36,953 bases of DNA. Origin: Aromatoleum evansii. Its GTDB lineage: Bacteria > Pseudomonadota > Gammaproteobacteria > Burkholderiales > Rhodocyclaceae. Position numbers and translations under genes: made by a program. How positions within the stretch are numbered: the first letter of the stretch is position 1; every line of letters starts with the position of its first letter. This document shows, in pieces, positions 16,135-24,162 of this stretch. The notes under the pieces were generated by a model. That model did not search any database, was not told the DNA's origin, and worked only from the letters and a program-made list of their open reading frames with translations. Location of the stretch: positions 1 to 36,953 of the forward strand of contig NZ_WTVK01000055.1 in NCBI RefSeq assembly GCF_012910805.1, given 5' to 3'.

Positions 16135-16928
16135 TGGAACAGGTCCGCCCCGAGTGGCCTCAGCAGCGCTTTGCAATCGATCTCCGGGGCGGCGGGCAGG
16201 AAGCCGCTCGCGAGCACCACCGGCATGCCTTCGTCGCCTTCGCCCATCACGACCGCCGCACCGGCGGCGATCGCGTCGGCGAACGCGGTCTGGGTGATCT
16301 GCAGCGTGCGTCCGTGGCGATCGGGCTCGCCGCGGCGATCGATCAGCGCCGGAATGCCGGCCGAGCCGAGGGCCACATTCACGACACCGTTGCGCCACGG
16401 GCGGCCGAAGCTGTCGCTGATGATCACGCCGACCGACGTGCCGGTGCGCGCGCGCAGGGCTGCGCGCAACGCCGCGGCGGACTGATCCGGAGCGAGCGGC
16501 AACAGCAAGGCCCGCTCGCGTCCGCCTTCGTCCGGCACGTTCGAGAGGTCGATGCCGGCATTGGCCATGACATAGCCCAGGCGATGGCGCACGATGAGCA
16601 CACCCGGCACCGCACGCAGCACGCGGGTCGATTCGGCCAGCGTAAGTGCAACCAGACGTGCATCCTTGCCGGTAATGCGCGCGAGTTCGAGGGCCTGGCT
16701 GGATGGCGTGACCTCATCGAGCCACGCGAAGCGGCCTTCGGCCTTGGAGACGATCTTCTGCGCGACGACAACGATGGTGTCGGGAGCGAGTTCGATCGCA
16801 GCAGCATCGAGCGCGCGCATGACGAGTTCGTCCAGCGCATCGCCCGGCCGCACTTCCGGGATGCCGGGGAGGGCTTCGAAGCAAAGCCGGCGACGCGCGG
16901 CGGGCACTGCGGTACGGTCGATGGGCAT
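16131..16928 (-). CDS. cofE: Coenzyme F420-0:L-glutamate ligase CofE
   Basis: A 265-residue CofE that adds gamma-linked glutamates to F420-0 using GTP. Family landmarks are VVVAQKIVSKAEGR, IISDSFGRPWRNGVVNVALG and the tail region FADAIAAGAAVVMGEGDEG. It is a single-domain ligase without the C-terminal FMN-binding domain found in actinobacterial FbiB, so it resembles the archaeal and proteobacterial form. I place the start at ATG 16928 (MPIDRTAV); an in-frame ATG further upstream gives a longer, unconserved N-terminus. The reductase gene ends 52 bases upstream. Its position inside a steroid-catabolic operon is unusual and suggests F420 supply is tied to growth on the substrate. Confidence 0.92.
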   Translation of the reverse strand: MPIDRTAVPAARRRLCFEALPGIPEVRPGDALDELVMRALDAAAIELAPDTIVVVAQKIVSKAEGRFAWLDEVTPSSQALELARITGKDARLVALTLAESTRVLRAVPGVLIVRHRLGYVMANAGIDLSNVPDEGGRERALLLPLAPDQSAAALRAALRARTGTSVGVIISDSFGRPWRNGVVNVALGSAGIPALIDRRGEPDRHGRTLQITQTAFADAIAAGAAVVMGEGDEGMPVVLASGFLPAAPEIDCKALLRPLGADLFQ

Positions 16929-16980
16929 GGGATCCGTCTCAGTGGGCGGAACGAGGCGCATCGCCCCGTCCCTGGCGCGT

Positions 16981-19113
16981 TCAGGCGGACAGCCCGGCAA
17001 GCATGCCCGAGCGGATCGCGCCTTCGATGTAGCCGAGCTGTGCGCCGTCGCCGACCGAGCTGACCGGCACGCCCGCCGCTTCGAGCGACCGCGCGAGGCT
17101 GTCGTCCGGACGCGCGCCCACGGCCAGCACCACGGACTCGGCGGCGAGTTCGCAACGATTGCCCTCGGCGTCGGTGTAGATCAGCTTCTTCTTCTCGATC
17201 GCTTCCACCTTCGCCTTCGTGTGCAGCGCAACGCCGTGCTGACGCAGCGTGTCGAGCACGCGCCAGCGCCGCACGATGGAGAGTTCGCGGCCGAGGCTGG
17301 GGCCTTCCTCCAGCACCACGACCTCGCGCCCGCGGTCGACGAGGAATTCGGCGAGTTCGACGCCGACGAGGCCGCCGCCGATGATCGCCACCTTCTTGCC
17401 AAGCGGCATCCAAACCCGCGAGAGGTTCTGCATCGCATCGGTGCTGTCGGTGACGCCCACCAGGCTGCCGGCCTTCATCAGCGCGCGCTGGGCCAGGGAA
17501 AGCTTGCGTTTGGCGATCTCGTCGGCGCGATCGCCGGTCATCAGGCGCCGCAGCTCGTCGCCCGACCACACGTGATCGAGCTCCGCGCCGGGAATCGGCG
17601 GTGCGCTGCGCTCGGCCCCGCTCGCGACGATCACCGCCGTGGCCTTCAGTTCGCGGATCAGCTCGGGCGTGGCGGTCGTGTCGAGACGCACGTCGATGTC
17701 GAGCTTGTGCATCTGCGTGACGAGATAGTCGAGCAGCGCGCCGTTCTCGGCATAGGCGAGGGCGGCGAAGAACAGCGTGCCGCCCAGGCGACCGCTGCGC
17801 TCCAGCAGCGTCACCTTGTGCCCGCGCAGCGCCGCGGTGCGCGCGGCCTCCATGCCCGCCGGGCCGCCGCCGACCACGACGACGTGGCCGGGCCTGGCCG
17901 CCGGCACGAGTTGCATTTCGGCCTCGTGGCCCGTCATCGGATTGACGGCGCACTTGACCCGTTCGTTGATGAAAATCTGGCTGACGCAGGCGTAACAGTA
18001 GATGCAGGGACGGATGTCCTCGGGCCGGCCCTCGGCGAGCTTCTTCGGCAGATCCGGGTCGGCGAGCATCTTGCGCGCCATCGCGACGAAGTCGCACTGG
18101 CCGGCCGCGACCGCGTTGTCGGCGACCTCGGGTTCCAGTCGGCCCACCGCGATCACCGGGATCTCCAGCCCTTCCTTGATCTCGGCCGCCCACTGCAGGA
18201 AACCGGCCTTCTGCTGCACCAGCGGCGCCTCGGTGAAGGCCACGCCAGTGTTGGTATTGGCATAGGCCGACACGCTCACCGCGTCGCAGCCGGCCGCCGC
18301 GGCCATCTTCGCGAACACCTTGGCCTCTTCGAGCGTGATGCCGCCTTCCATGCGCAGCTCGTAGGCGTCGAGCCGCAGCCACACCGGGTAGTCTGCGCCG
18401 ACGCGCTCGCGCACGGCGGCGATCACTTCCAGCATGAAGCGGGCGCGATTCTCGATGGAGCCGCCGTACTCGTCGTCGCGTCTGTTGAAGTAGCCCGACA
18501 GGAAGCCGGCGATGATGTAGGTGTGGGCAGCGTGGATTTCGACGCCGTCGAAGCCCGCGCGGCGTGCGCGATCTGCGGCCGCGGCGAACCACTCGGTCAT
18601 CTGCGCGATGTCGGCCTTGTCCATGACGCGGATCTTCACGCCGGCCTTCTCGCGGCCCTTCGACGAGCTGATGAAGGAGCCCAGTTCTTCCTGGGTCAGC
18701 GCCGCGAACATGTCGGTCTTCACTGCCGGCGGCATCGACGGCACCCACAGCTCGCGCCCCTCCACAAGGTCGCGGACCGAGGTCTTGCCGGCGTGCTGGA
18801 GCTGGATGGCGATCTTCGCGCCGTGCTTGTGCACGCGATCGACCACCCCCTTCAGGCCGGGAATGAACTTGTCGTCCGACAGGCCGAGCTGGTAGGGCTC
18901 GGCCGTGCCGTGCGGGTAGGCGATCGCGCCGACGCCCATCGTGATCAGGCCGGCCCCGCCGGCCGCGCGCGCCTCGTAATAGGCCTGGATGCGCTCGCCG
19001 CAGGTGCCGTCGGATTCGGCGAAGTTGGAGCCCATCGGCGCCATCACGATGCGGTTCCGGAGTTCCAGGCTGCCGATGCGGCCGGGCTGCAAGAGATTGT
19101 CGAAGGCTCCCAT
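16981..19113 (-). CDS. Old-yellow-enzyme/FadH-BaiCD-like NADH:flavin oxidoreductase
   Basis: A 710-residue multidomain enzyme. An N-terminal OYE-type TIM barrel for FMN spans about 1-360 (LELRNRIVMAPMGSNF, HAAHTYIIAGFLS). A 4Fe-4S motif C-x2-C-x2-C-x11-C spans about 370-388. FAD- and NAD-binding domains follow (VVVVGGGPAGMEAAR near 410, VAIIGGGLVGVELAE near 570). The x2-x2 cysteine spacing is tighter than the x2-x3 of E. coli FadH and recalls the trimethylamine-dehydrogenase branch. Enzymes of this type reduce 2,4-dienoyl-CoA or introduce/remove ring-A double bonds in bile acids (BaiCD, BaiH). A steroid enone or dienoyl-CoA is the likely substrate. It starts at ATG 19113, 8 bases after the hydrolase stop. 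Confidence 0.88.
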   Translation of the reverse strand: MGAFDNLLQPGRIGSLELRNRIVMAPMGSNFAESDGTCGERIQAYYEARAAGGAGLITMGVGAIAYPHGTAEPYQLGLSDDKFIPGLKGVVDRVHKHGAKIAIQLQHAGKTSVRDLVEGRELWVPSMPPAVKTDMFAALTQEELGSFISSSKGREKAGVKIRVMDKADIAQMTEWFAAAADRARRAGFDGVEIHAAHTYIIAGFLSGYFNRRDDEYGGSIENRARFMLEVIAAVRERVGADYPVWLRLDAYELRMEGGITLEEAKVFAKMAAAAGCDAVSVSAYANTNTGVAFTEAPLVQQKAGFLQWAAEIKEGLEIPVIAVGRLEPEVADNAVAAGQCDFVAMARKMLADPDLPKKLAEGRPEDIRPCIYCYACVSQIFINERVKCAVNPMTGHEAEMQLVPAARPGHVVVVGGGPAGMEAARTAALRGHKVTLLERSGRLGGTLFFAALAYAENGALLDYLVTQMHKLDIDVRLDTTATPELIRELKATAVIVASGAERSAPPIPGAELDHVWSGDELRRLMTGDRADEIAKRKLSLAQRALMKAGSLVGVTDSTDAMQNLSRVWMPLGKKVAIIGGGLVGVELAEFLVDRGREVVVLEEGPSLGRELSIVRRWRVLDTLRQHGVALHTKAKVEAIEKKKLIYTDAEGNRCELAAESVVLAVGARPDDSLARSLEAAGVPVSSVGDGAQLGYIEGAIRSGMLAGLSA

Positions 19114-19121
19114 GACTCGGC

Positions 19122-19952
19122 TTACCCCTTGGTCAGAAAATCGATGCAACTGCGGTTGAAGAGATTACGATGTTCGACCTGCACCCAGTGGCCGCAGCGG
19201 TTGAGCAGGATCATGCGCGCATTGCGGGCGTTCTCGATCAGCTTGAGGGCACCGCTGTGCGGGTTGAACTTGTCGTCGGTGCCCCAGAAGCCGAAGATCG
19301 GCGCGCTGATCTCATGCAGGCGCTCCGTCATGTTCGGCACCAGCATCGTGGAGAACAGGTTGGCCGGCTGCAAGGGGGCAATGGCGGCGCGCTCGGCGAT
19401 GATCGCGTCGTCGAGCAGTGCCGGATCGAACACCTGCAGGCTCATCACATGGCGCATCTGTGCCGGGCCCATCGGCCCCTTGGCGAAGGTCTCGACCATG
19501 CGCACGATGCCTTCCATGCGGAAGTAGGTTTCGCGCTCCTCGACGCCGCCCGGCGCCATCAGGATCAGGCGCTCGACCGTCTCGGGATGCGCCAGCGCCT
19601 GGCCCAGCGCGATGGCGCCGCCGAGCGAGTTGCCGAGCAGGGTGCAGCGCTCGATGCCGATCGCGCGCAGGAAGGCGTGCAGGTTGGCGACGAAGAAATC
19701 GAGGTCGTACTGCGCGTCGGCGGGTTTGTCCGACCGCCCGAAGCCGGGCAGGTCGAGCACGATGTTGCGGAAACCGGCCTCGGCGAAGGCCGGGTAATTG
19801 CCCTTGAAGTTGCTGTAGCCGCTCGCCCCCGGGCCGCTGCCATGCAGCCATACGACCGCCGGCCCCTGACCGACGTCGAGATAATGCAGACGCAGGCCGG
19901 TGTCGAGCTCGACGAACTGCTCGAGAGGGATGGGCAGGTCGGGTGAATTCAT
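19122..19952 (-). CDS. Alpha/beta hydrolase of the meta-cleavage product hydrolase type (HsaD/TesD-like)
   Basis: A 276-residue alpha/beta hydrolase. The oxyanion segment HGSGPGASGYSNF, nucleophile elbow GNSLGG (Ser109), acid at Asp226 or Asp227 (GTDDKFNP) and His255 (CGHWVQVEH) match the carbon-carbon bond hydrolases BphD, HsaD and TesD. HsaD/TesD cleaves the 4,5-9,10-diseco intermediate after ring-A meta-cleavage in aerobic steroid degradation, releasing the C/D-ring acid later activated by FadD3. The match is by motif, so another C-C or ester substrate is possible. It heads the operon with the OYE reductase, cofE and cofD. The upstream gap holds two copies of the recurrent palindrome. Confidence 0.8.
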   Translation of the reverse strand: MNSPDLPIPLEQFVELDTGLRLHYLDVGQGPAVVWLHGSGPGASGYSNFKGNYPAFAEAGFRNIVLDLPGFGRSDKPADAQYDLDFFVANLHAFLRAIGIERCTLLGNSLGGAIALGQALAHPETVERLILMAPGGVEERETYFRMEGIVRMVETFAKGPMGPAQMRHVMSLQVFDPALLDDAIIAERAAIAPLQPANLFSTMLVPNMTERLHEISAPIFGFWGTDDKFNPHSGALKLIENARNARMILLNRCGHWVQVEHRNLFNRSCIDFLTKG

Positions 19953-20060
19953 CAGGGGGCTCCTGGCGGGAAGGGGGTGATTGATTGTTCAGGCGTCTGA
20001 AATGGCGTGGACGAAGGTTCTCATTGGAGGCTTATTCTCCCGCTCCGAAGCAGGGAGGCA

Positions 20061-20076
20061 TCGTCCATTCAGACGA
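20061..20076 (+). promoter_or_regulatory. Candidate operator copy 2
   Basis: Perfect arms TCGTC/GACGA with spacer CATTCA. It is 109 bp upstream of the hydrolase start on the opposite strand. It differs from copy 1 by one base across all 16 positions. Confidence 0.6.
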
Positions 20077-20104
20077 ATCGTGCCGCGATACCGCCGGCGG
20101 CGCG

Positions 20105-20120
20105 TAGTCTCAACGGACGA
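20105..20120 (-). promoter_or_regulatory. Candidate operator copy 3
   Basis: Read on the minus strand: TCGTC-CGTTGA-GACTA, one mismatch between arms. It lies 153 bp upstream of the amidase ATG. Confidence 0.55.
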
Positions 20121-20272
20121 TGAGGCGCACGGAGGGGCTTCGGACAATTCGGGGGAATTTCCATCAGGTCTGTCGCGCGGCGTCGGCCATTTCGGGAAGA
20201 AACCGTCCGCTGTTATCGTCCGACCTGGAGACAGGCCGGCGATGCCGGAATGGACAGTCTGGGGAAGCTTGC

Positions 20273-21841
20273 ATGGACGAAAACGACATCACGCCGGCGC
20301 GGCGCAATTTCCTGAAAGCCGGTGCCGCGCTGGGTGCAACCGCGGTGGCCGGGCTGGGCCCCGGCATGGCTGCTGCGGCGCGGCCGCAATCCGCACTGCC
20401 GCTGCCCGAATATGAGCGCTGGGATGCGATTGAGATCGCGCGCCGGATCCGGCGTGGGGACGTGAGGCCGAGCGAGGTGCTCGAAGCGGCGATCGCCCGC
20501 GCCGAAGCGTATTCAGTCGTCAATGCCGTCACCACGCCACATTTCGACCTCGCCCGGGAGCTGGCACGGGCGCTGGATGCCGCCGGCCGGGCCGAACGCG
20601 AGGCGAGGCCGCCCTTTTCCGGCGTGCCCTTCGCGTTAAAGGATCTTGCCGTCGCACTGAAGGGGACTGTCACTACCAACGGCTGCGCCTTCTTCAAGGA
20701 TGCGGTCGCCGACCATGACTCCACGCTGGTGCAGCGCTACAAGGCGGCGGGGATGAACATCTTCGCCAAGCTCGCGACGCCAGAGTTTGGGCAGACCGGA
20801 ACCACCGAGTCGCGCCTATTCGGCCCTACGCGCAATCCGTGGGACCTTGGACGCAGCTCGGGCGGTTCGTCTGGCGGCGCGTCGGCAGCCGTTGCGGCGG
20901 GAGTCCTGCCGGTCGCGCATGCCAGCGACGGCGGCGGCTCGATCCGCATCCCCGCGTCGCACTGCGGCCTGTTCGGCCTCAAGCCCAGCCGCGGCCTCAT
21001 TCCGATGGGGCCGGGGGCGCTGGAGGGCTGGATGGGGCTGTCTGCGCACAACGTGATCAGCCGCAGCGTGCGCGACACCGCCTGGTTGATGCAGCTGAGC
21101 CAGGGGGCCGAACCGGGAACGCGCGCGGCGCCCGCCACCGCCGATCTCGTGAAGGCGCTCGGCCGCTTCCCCAAGGGGCTGAAGATCGGGCTCTTCGACA
21201 CCAATCTCTTCGGCATGGGCGTTCATCCCGAATGCCTCGAGGCATTGCACAAGGCGGCGACCTTGTGCGCCGGGCTCGGCCATCATGTCGAACCCATCTC
21301 GCTGCAGCAACTGCCCTTCCTCGAAATGTTCGGCAGCATGGGCGTAATGACCGGCACCGGCATGTTGTACACGGTGCGGGCGCGCGAGAAGCTCGTCGGG
21401 CGCCCCGCGCGCGAAGCCGAATTCGAGCCGATCAACTGGCTCACGCTGCAGAAGGCGCAGAAATACACGGCTGAGCAGCTCTACGCGGCGCGATCGGTCT
21501 TCGACCAGGCGGGGCGGATCATCGACGAGGTGTGCGGGCGCTACGACCTGATCCTGTCGCCGACCACCGCTGCGCTGCCGCCCAAGCTCGGCGAACTGTC
21601 GCTGGATCAGCCCTTCGACGACTTCGCTAAGCGGGCCGTGCTCGCCTCGCCCTTCACCGCGATGTTCAACATGAGCGGACATCCCGCGATGTCGGTTCCG
21701 CTACACTGGAGCGCCGAAGGCATGCCGATCGGCGTGCAGTTCGCGGCCCCGTATGGCGGCGAGGCGCGGCTGATTGCCCTCGCGGCGCAGCTCGAAAAGG
21801 CCGCGCCGTGGGCCGACCGCCGTCCGCCCGCGCTCGCGTGA
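20273..21841 (+). CDS. Tat-exported amidase-signature family hydrolase
   Basis: A 522-residue amidase-signature enzyme. The N-terminus PARRNFLKAGAALGATAVAG is a twin-arginine signal, so the folded enzyme should act in the periplasm. The Ser-cisSer-Lys triad is visible as Lys123 (PFALKDL), Ser200 (GGSSGG) and nucleophile Ser223 (DGGGSIRIP). The ATG at 20273 has GGGGAAG upstream. It is co-directional with an SDR 11 bases downstream and sits behind an island-type operator. Amidases hydrolyse amides, yet free steroids have none. A periplasmic enzyme that deconjugates glycine- or taurine-linked bile salts would make sense here, but that is a hypothesis. The family call and export signal are secure. 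Confidence 0.87.
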   Translation: MDENDITPARRNFLKAGAALGATAVAGLGPGMAAAARPQSALPLPEYERWDAIEIARRIRRGDVRPSEVLEAAIARAEAYSVVNAVTTPHFDLARELARALDAAGRAEREARPPFSGVPFALKDLAVALKGTVTTNGCAFFKDAVADHDSTLVQRYKAAGMNIFAKLATPEFGQTGTTESRLFGPTRNPWDLGRSSGGSSGGASAAVAAGVLPVAHASDGGGSIRIPASHCGLFGLKPSRGLIPMGPGALEGWMGLSAHNVISRSVRDTAWLMQLSQGAEPGTRAAPATADLVKALGRFPKGLKIGLFDTNLFGMGVHPECLEALHKAATLCAGLGHHVEPISLQQLPFLEMFGSMGVMTGTGMLYTVRAREKLVGRPAREAEFEPINWLTLQKAQKYTAEQLYAARSVFDQAGRIIDEVCGRYDLILSPTTAALPPKLGELSLDQPFDDFAKRAVLASPFTAMFNMSGHPAMSVPLHWSAEGMPIGVQFAAPYGGEARLIALAAQLEKAAPWADRRPPALA

Positions 21842-21851
21842 GGGCGATCGG

Positions 21852-22733
21852 ATGAACGCCGCTCCCTCGACCGGCGTTGCCGTCGTCACCGGCGCCAGTC
21901 GCGGCGTCGGGCGCGGCATTGCCGAGGCGCTCGGCGCTGCGGGCATGACGGTTTACGTCACCGGGCGCAGCGAACGCGAAGGTGAATGCCGGGTGGGCGA
22001 CGCCGTGCTCGCCGGTACCATCCACGACAGCGCCGCGGCAGTCAGCGCCACCGGTGGCCACGGTATCGCGGTGCATTGCGACCACGGTGACGATGCCCAG
22101 GTCGAGGCCTTGTTCGAGCGCGTCGCGCGAGAGCAGGGACGCCTCGACATCCTCGTGAACAACGCCATCTGCATCGACGACAGCCTCATCGAGCCCGGCC
22201 CGTTCTGGGAGAAGCCGCGCAGCCAGGCAGCGATCCTGGACGTCGGCCTGCGCTCCAACTACATCGCCACGCACTGCGCCGCACCGTTGCTGTTGCAGAG
22301 CGGACAGGGACTGGTGGCCTTCACCTCGTCCTACGGCGCGGGCTGCTACATGCACGGGCCGGCCTACGGGGCGCAGAAGGCCGGCTGCGACAAGATGGCG
22401 TACGACATGGCGGTCGATTTCGAAGGCACCGGCGTCGCGGTGGTGTCGCTGTGGCTCGGCATGCAGCGCACCGAGCGCACGGCGTTCGCGGCCCGTCGCC
22501 GCCCCGACGCGTACGGCGGCATCGGCACGCGCAGCGAAAGCCCACAGTTCTCGGGGCGCGTGATCGAGGCCCTTTGGCGCGACCCGGAACGGGCGAGCCT
22601 GTCGGGGCAGACCCTGATCGTCGCCGAACTCGCGCTGCGCTACGGCCTCCGCGACGAGGATGGGCGTCAGCCGCCGTCGTGGCGCGCGACCCTGGGCGCC
22701 CCGCGCGAGTTCCACCCGACCCGCGTGGCGTGA
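21852..22733 (+). CDS. Short-chain dehydrogenase/reductase (DHRS1-like)
   Basis: A 293-residue SDR with TGASRGVG at 13-20, NNA in the 4th-strand region, a Ser-rich catalytic loop (FTSSYGAG) and Tyr172/Lys176 (YGAQK). The acidic insert after strand 2 and the long C-terminal part resemble the DHRS1 branch, whose members act on steroids among other carbonyls. The CYMHGPAYG active-site segment is not typical of 3-ketoacyl-ACP reductases. It follows the amidase by 10 bases and is followed by an 82-bp gap carrying operator copy 5. The substrate cannot be assigned. Confidence 0.82.
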   Translation: MNAAPSTGVAVVTGASRGVGRGIAEALGAAGMTVYVTGRSEREGECRVGDAVLAGTIHDSAAAVSATGGHGIAVHCDHGDDAQVEALFERVAREQGRLDILVNNAICIDDSLIEPGPFWEKPRSQAAILDVGLRSNYIATHCAAPLLLQSGQGLVAFTSSYGAGCYMHGPAYGAQKAGCDKMAYDMAVDFEGTGVAVVSLWLGMQRTERTAFAARRRPDAYGGIGTRSESPQFSGRVIEALWRDPERASLSGQTLIVAELALRYGLRDEDGRQPPSWRATLGAPREFHPTRVA

Positions 22734-22772
22734 GATCCGGCGGCACGTGCCGCTGGCCTTTCTGCCCGCATC

Positions 22773-22788
22773 CCGTCCGTTTTGACGA
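22773..22788 (+). promoter_or_regulatory. Candidate operator copy 5
   Basis: CCGTC-CGTTTT-GACGA, four of five arm positions symmetric. It lies 27 bp before the ATG (60 bp before the alternative GTG) of the ipdF-like gene, in the only gap between the amidase-SDR pair and the ipdF operon. Confidence 0.5.
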
Positions 22789-22815
22789 TGCGGCCGGGTA
22801 GGCGGGGCCTCAAGA

Positions 22816-23634
22816 ATGGCGTCGTATCCATTCTTCGAGGTTCACGCCGTGAGACAAGCGCCTTCCTACGTGCCCGGCCATCAGCTGCTCGCCGGCAAGT
22901 CCGTCCTCATCACCGCCGCAGCCGGCGCCGGCATCGGCTTCGCCGCCGCCCGCAAGGCCGCGGAGGAGGGCTGCCGGGCGTTGATGATCTCGGACATTCA
23001 CCCGCGCCGCCTGGAAGAGGCGGTCGCCCGGCTGAAGTCCGAAACCGGACTGCAGGCAGTCTGGGGGCAACTGTGCAACGTCACGAACGAGGAGGAAGTC
23101 CAGGCCCTCGTGGCGGCGGCCGAAGACCGGCTGGGTGGCGTCGACGTGCTGATCAACAACGCCGGCTTGGGCGGCGAGAAGCGCGTCACTGAAATGAGCG
23201 ACGAGGAATGGACGCGCGTCCTCGACATCACGCTCACCGGCACCTTCCGCATGACGCGCGCGATGTTGCCGCACATGGAACGGCGCGGTCGCGGCGCCAT
23301 CGTCAATAACGCGTCGGTGCTAGGCTGGCGCGCGCAGAAGGGGCAGGCGCACTACGCGGCCGCCAAGGCCGGCGTGATGGCGCTGACACGCTGCTCGGCG
23401 CTGGAGGCGGCCGAGCACGGCGTGCGCATCAACGCCGTGTCGCCCTCGATCGCGCTCCATGATTTCCTGAAGAAGGCCTCCAGCGAGGAACTGCTCGCGC
23501 AGCTTGCGAGCCGCGAGGCCTTCCGCCGCGCCGCCGAGGTGTGGGAGGTCGCCAACGTGATGGTCTTCCTCGCCAGCGACTACGCGTCCTACATGACCGG
23601 CGAAGTGCTCTCCGTCAGCTCGCAGCACGCGTGA
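22816..23634 (+). CDS. ipdF: IpdF-like short-chain dehydrogenase (C/D-ring degradation)
   Basis: A 272-residue SDR close to mycobacterial IpdF, which oxidises a hydroxyl on the HIP-CoA-derived C/D-ring intermediate. The cofactor loop is the unusual TAAAGAGIG (33-41) instead of TGxxxGxG, a trait shared with IpdF. NNASVLGWRAQ and HYAAAKAGVMALTRCSALEA are near-identical to that family as I recall it. Catalytic residues are Ser167, Tyr180 and Lys184. ATG 22816 has a poor ribosome-binding site. GTG 22849, preceded by GAGG, gives an N-terminus (RQAPSYVPGHQLLAGK) better matching the family and may be the true start. It heads an operon with a MaoC hydratase, thiolase and EthD protein. Confidence 0.88.
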   Translation: MASYPFFEVHAVRQAPSYVPGHQLLAGKSVLITAAAGAGIGFAAARKAAEEGCRALMISDIHPRRLEEAVARLKSETGLQAVWGQLCNVTNEEEVQALVAAAEDRLGGVDVLINNAGLGGEKRVTEMSDEEWTRVLDITLTGTFRMTRAMLPHMERRGRGAIVNNASVLGWRAQKGQAHYAAAKAGVMALTRCSALEAAEHGVRINAVSPSIALHDFLKKASSEELLAQLASREAFRRAAEVWEVANVMVFLASDYASYMTGEVLSVSSQHA

Positions 23635-23644
23635 GGAGATCCGC

Positions 23645-24106
23645 ATGAGCTTCGTTTTTTCCAGCACCGACGAGCTCGTTGCCGCCGAGGGGCGCGACCT
23701 GGGCGCCACCGATTGGGTCGAGATGACGCAGGACCGGGTGAACCGCTTCGCAGACGCGACCGACGACCACCAGTGGATCCACGTCGACCCGGAACGCGCG
23801 AAGGACGGCCCCTTCGGCGCGTGCATCGCGCACGGTTACCTGACGCTCGCGCTCGCCAACCTGTTCCTGCCGCGGCTGATCCGCGCCGAGAACCTGAAGA
23901 TGGGCGTGAACGTCGGCTGCGAGCGCGTGCGCTTCCCCGCCCCGGTCAGGGTCGGAGCACGCATCCGCGGGCGCGGCGAGATCCTCCGCGTCGAGCGCAT
24001 CCGCGAGGCCGTGCAGTCGACCGTGCGCGTGACGATCGAGATCGAGGACAGCGAGCGCCCGGCCTGCGTCGTCGACACCATCAGCCGCTACACCTTCGCA
24101 GACTGA
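23645..24106 (+). CDS. MaoC-family enoyl-CoA hydratase
   Basis: A 153-residue single hot-dog protein of the NodN/MaoC type. The hydratase segment [21 protein letters not shown] holds the catalytic Asp and His expected for (R)-specific enoyl-CoA hydratases, and AHGYLTLAL follows as usual. It starts after a strong GAGGAG sequence, 10 bases from the ipdF stop, and lies before a thiolase. It probably hydrates an unsaturated C/D-ring or side-chain CoA ester. It is distinct from the ChsH1/ChsH2 pair, which lack this layout. Soluble, no signal peptide. Confidence 0.85.
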   Translation: MSFVFSSTDELVAAEGRDLGATDWVEMTQDRVNRFADATDDHQWIHVDPERAKDGPFGACIAHGYLTLALANLFLPRLIRAENLKMGVNVGCERVRFPAPVRVGARIRGRGEILRVERIREAVQSTVRVTIEIEDSERPACVVDTISRYTFAD

Positions 24107-24162
24107 CCCCGCAAATCATTCCATCCCCTCCCGATTCCAGACGCAACCGGAGAACACAAGCC

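Larger units (their letters stand above)
19953..20272. promoter_or_regulatory. Divergent regulatory gap with two candidate operators
   Basis: A 320-bp non-coding stretch between the hydrolase (-) and amidase (+) start codons. It contains copy 2 (20061-20076) and, inverted, copy 3 (20105-20120) of the TCGTC-N6-GACGA palindrome, 44 bp apart start to start. I see no tRNA, small ORF with family resemblance, or terminator in it. Two operators in a divergent gap suit joint control of the hydrolase-cofD operon and the amidase-SDR pair. Confidence 0.6.

Noticed and set aside
16131-16928. FbiB-type bifunctional CofE
   Set aside because: The protein ends after the ligase domain at 265 residues; no nitroreductase-like FMN domain follows.
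16424-18748. A 774-codon open frame on the minus strand
   Set aside because: It lies out of frame over the reductase and cofE genes on the same strand and has no recognisable domain; it is a codon-bias shadow.
19991-20016. A further operator copy on the minus strand in the amidase-hydrolase gap
   Set aside because: TCGTC and a TTCAGACG half are present, but the spacer is longer than six bases, unlike all other copies. It may be a decayed site.
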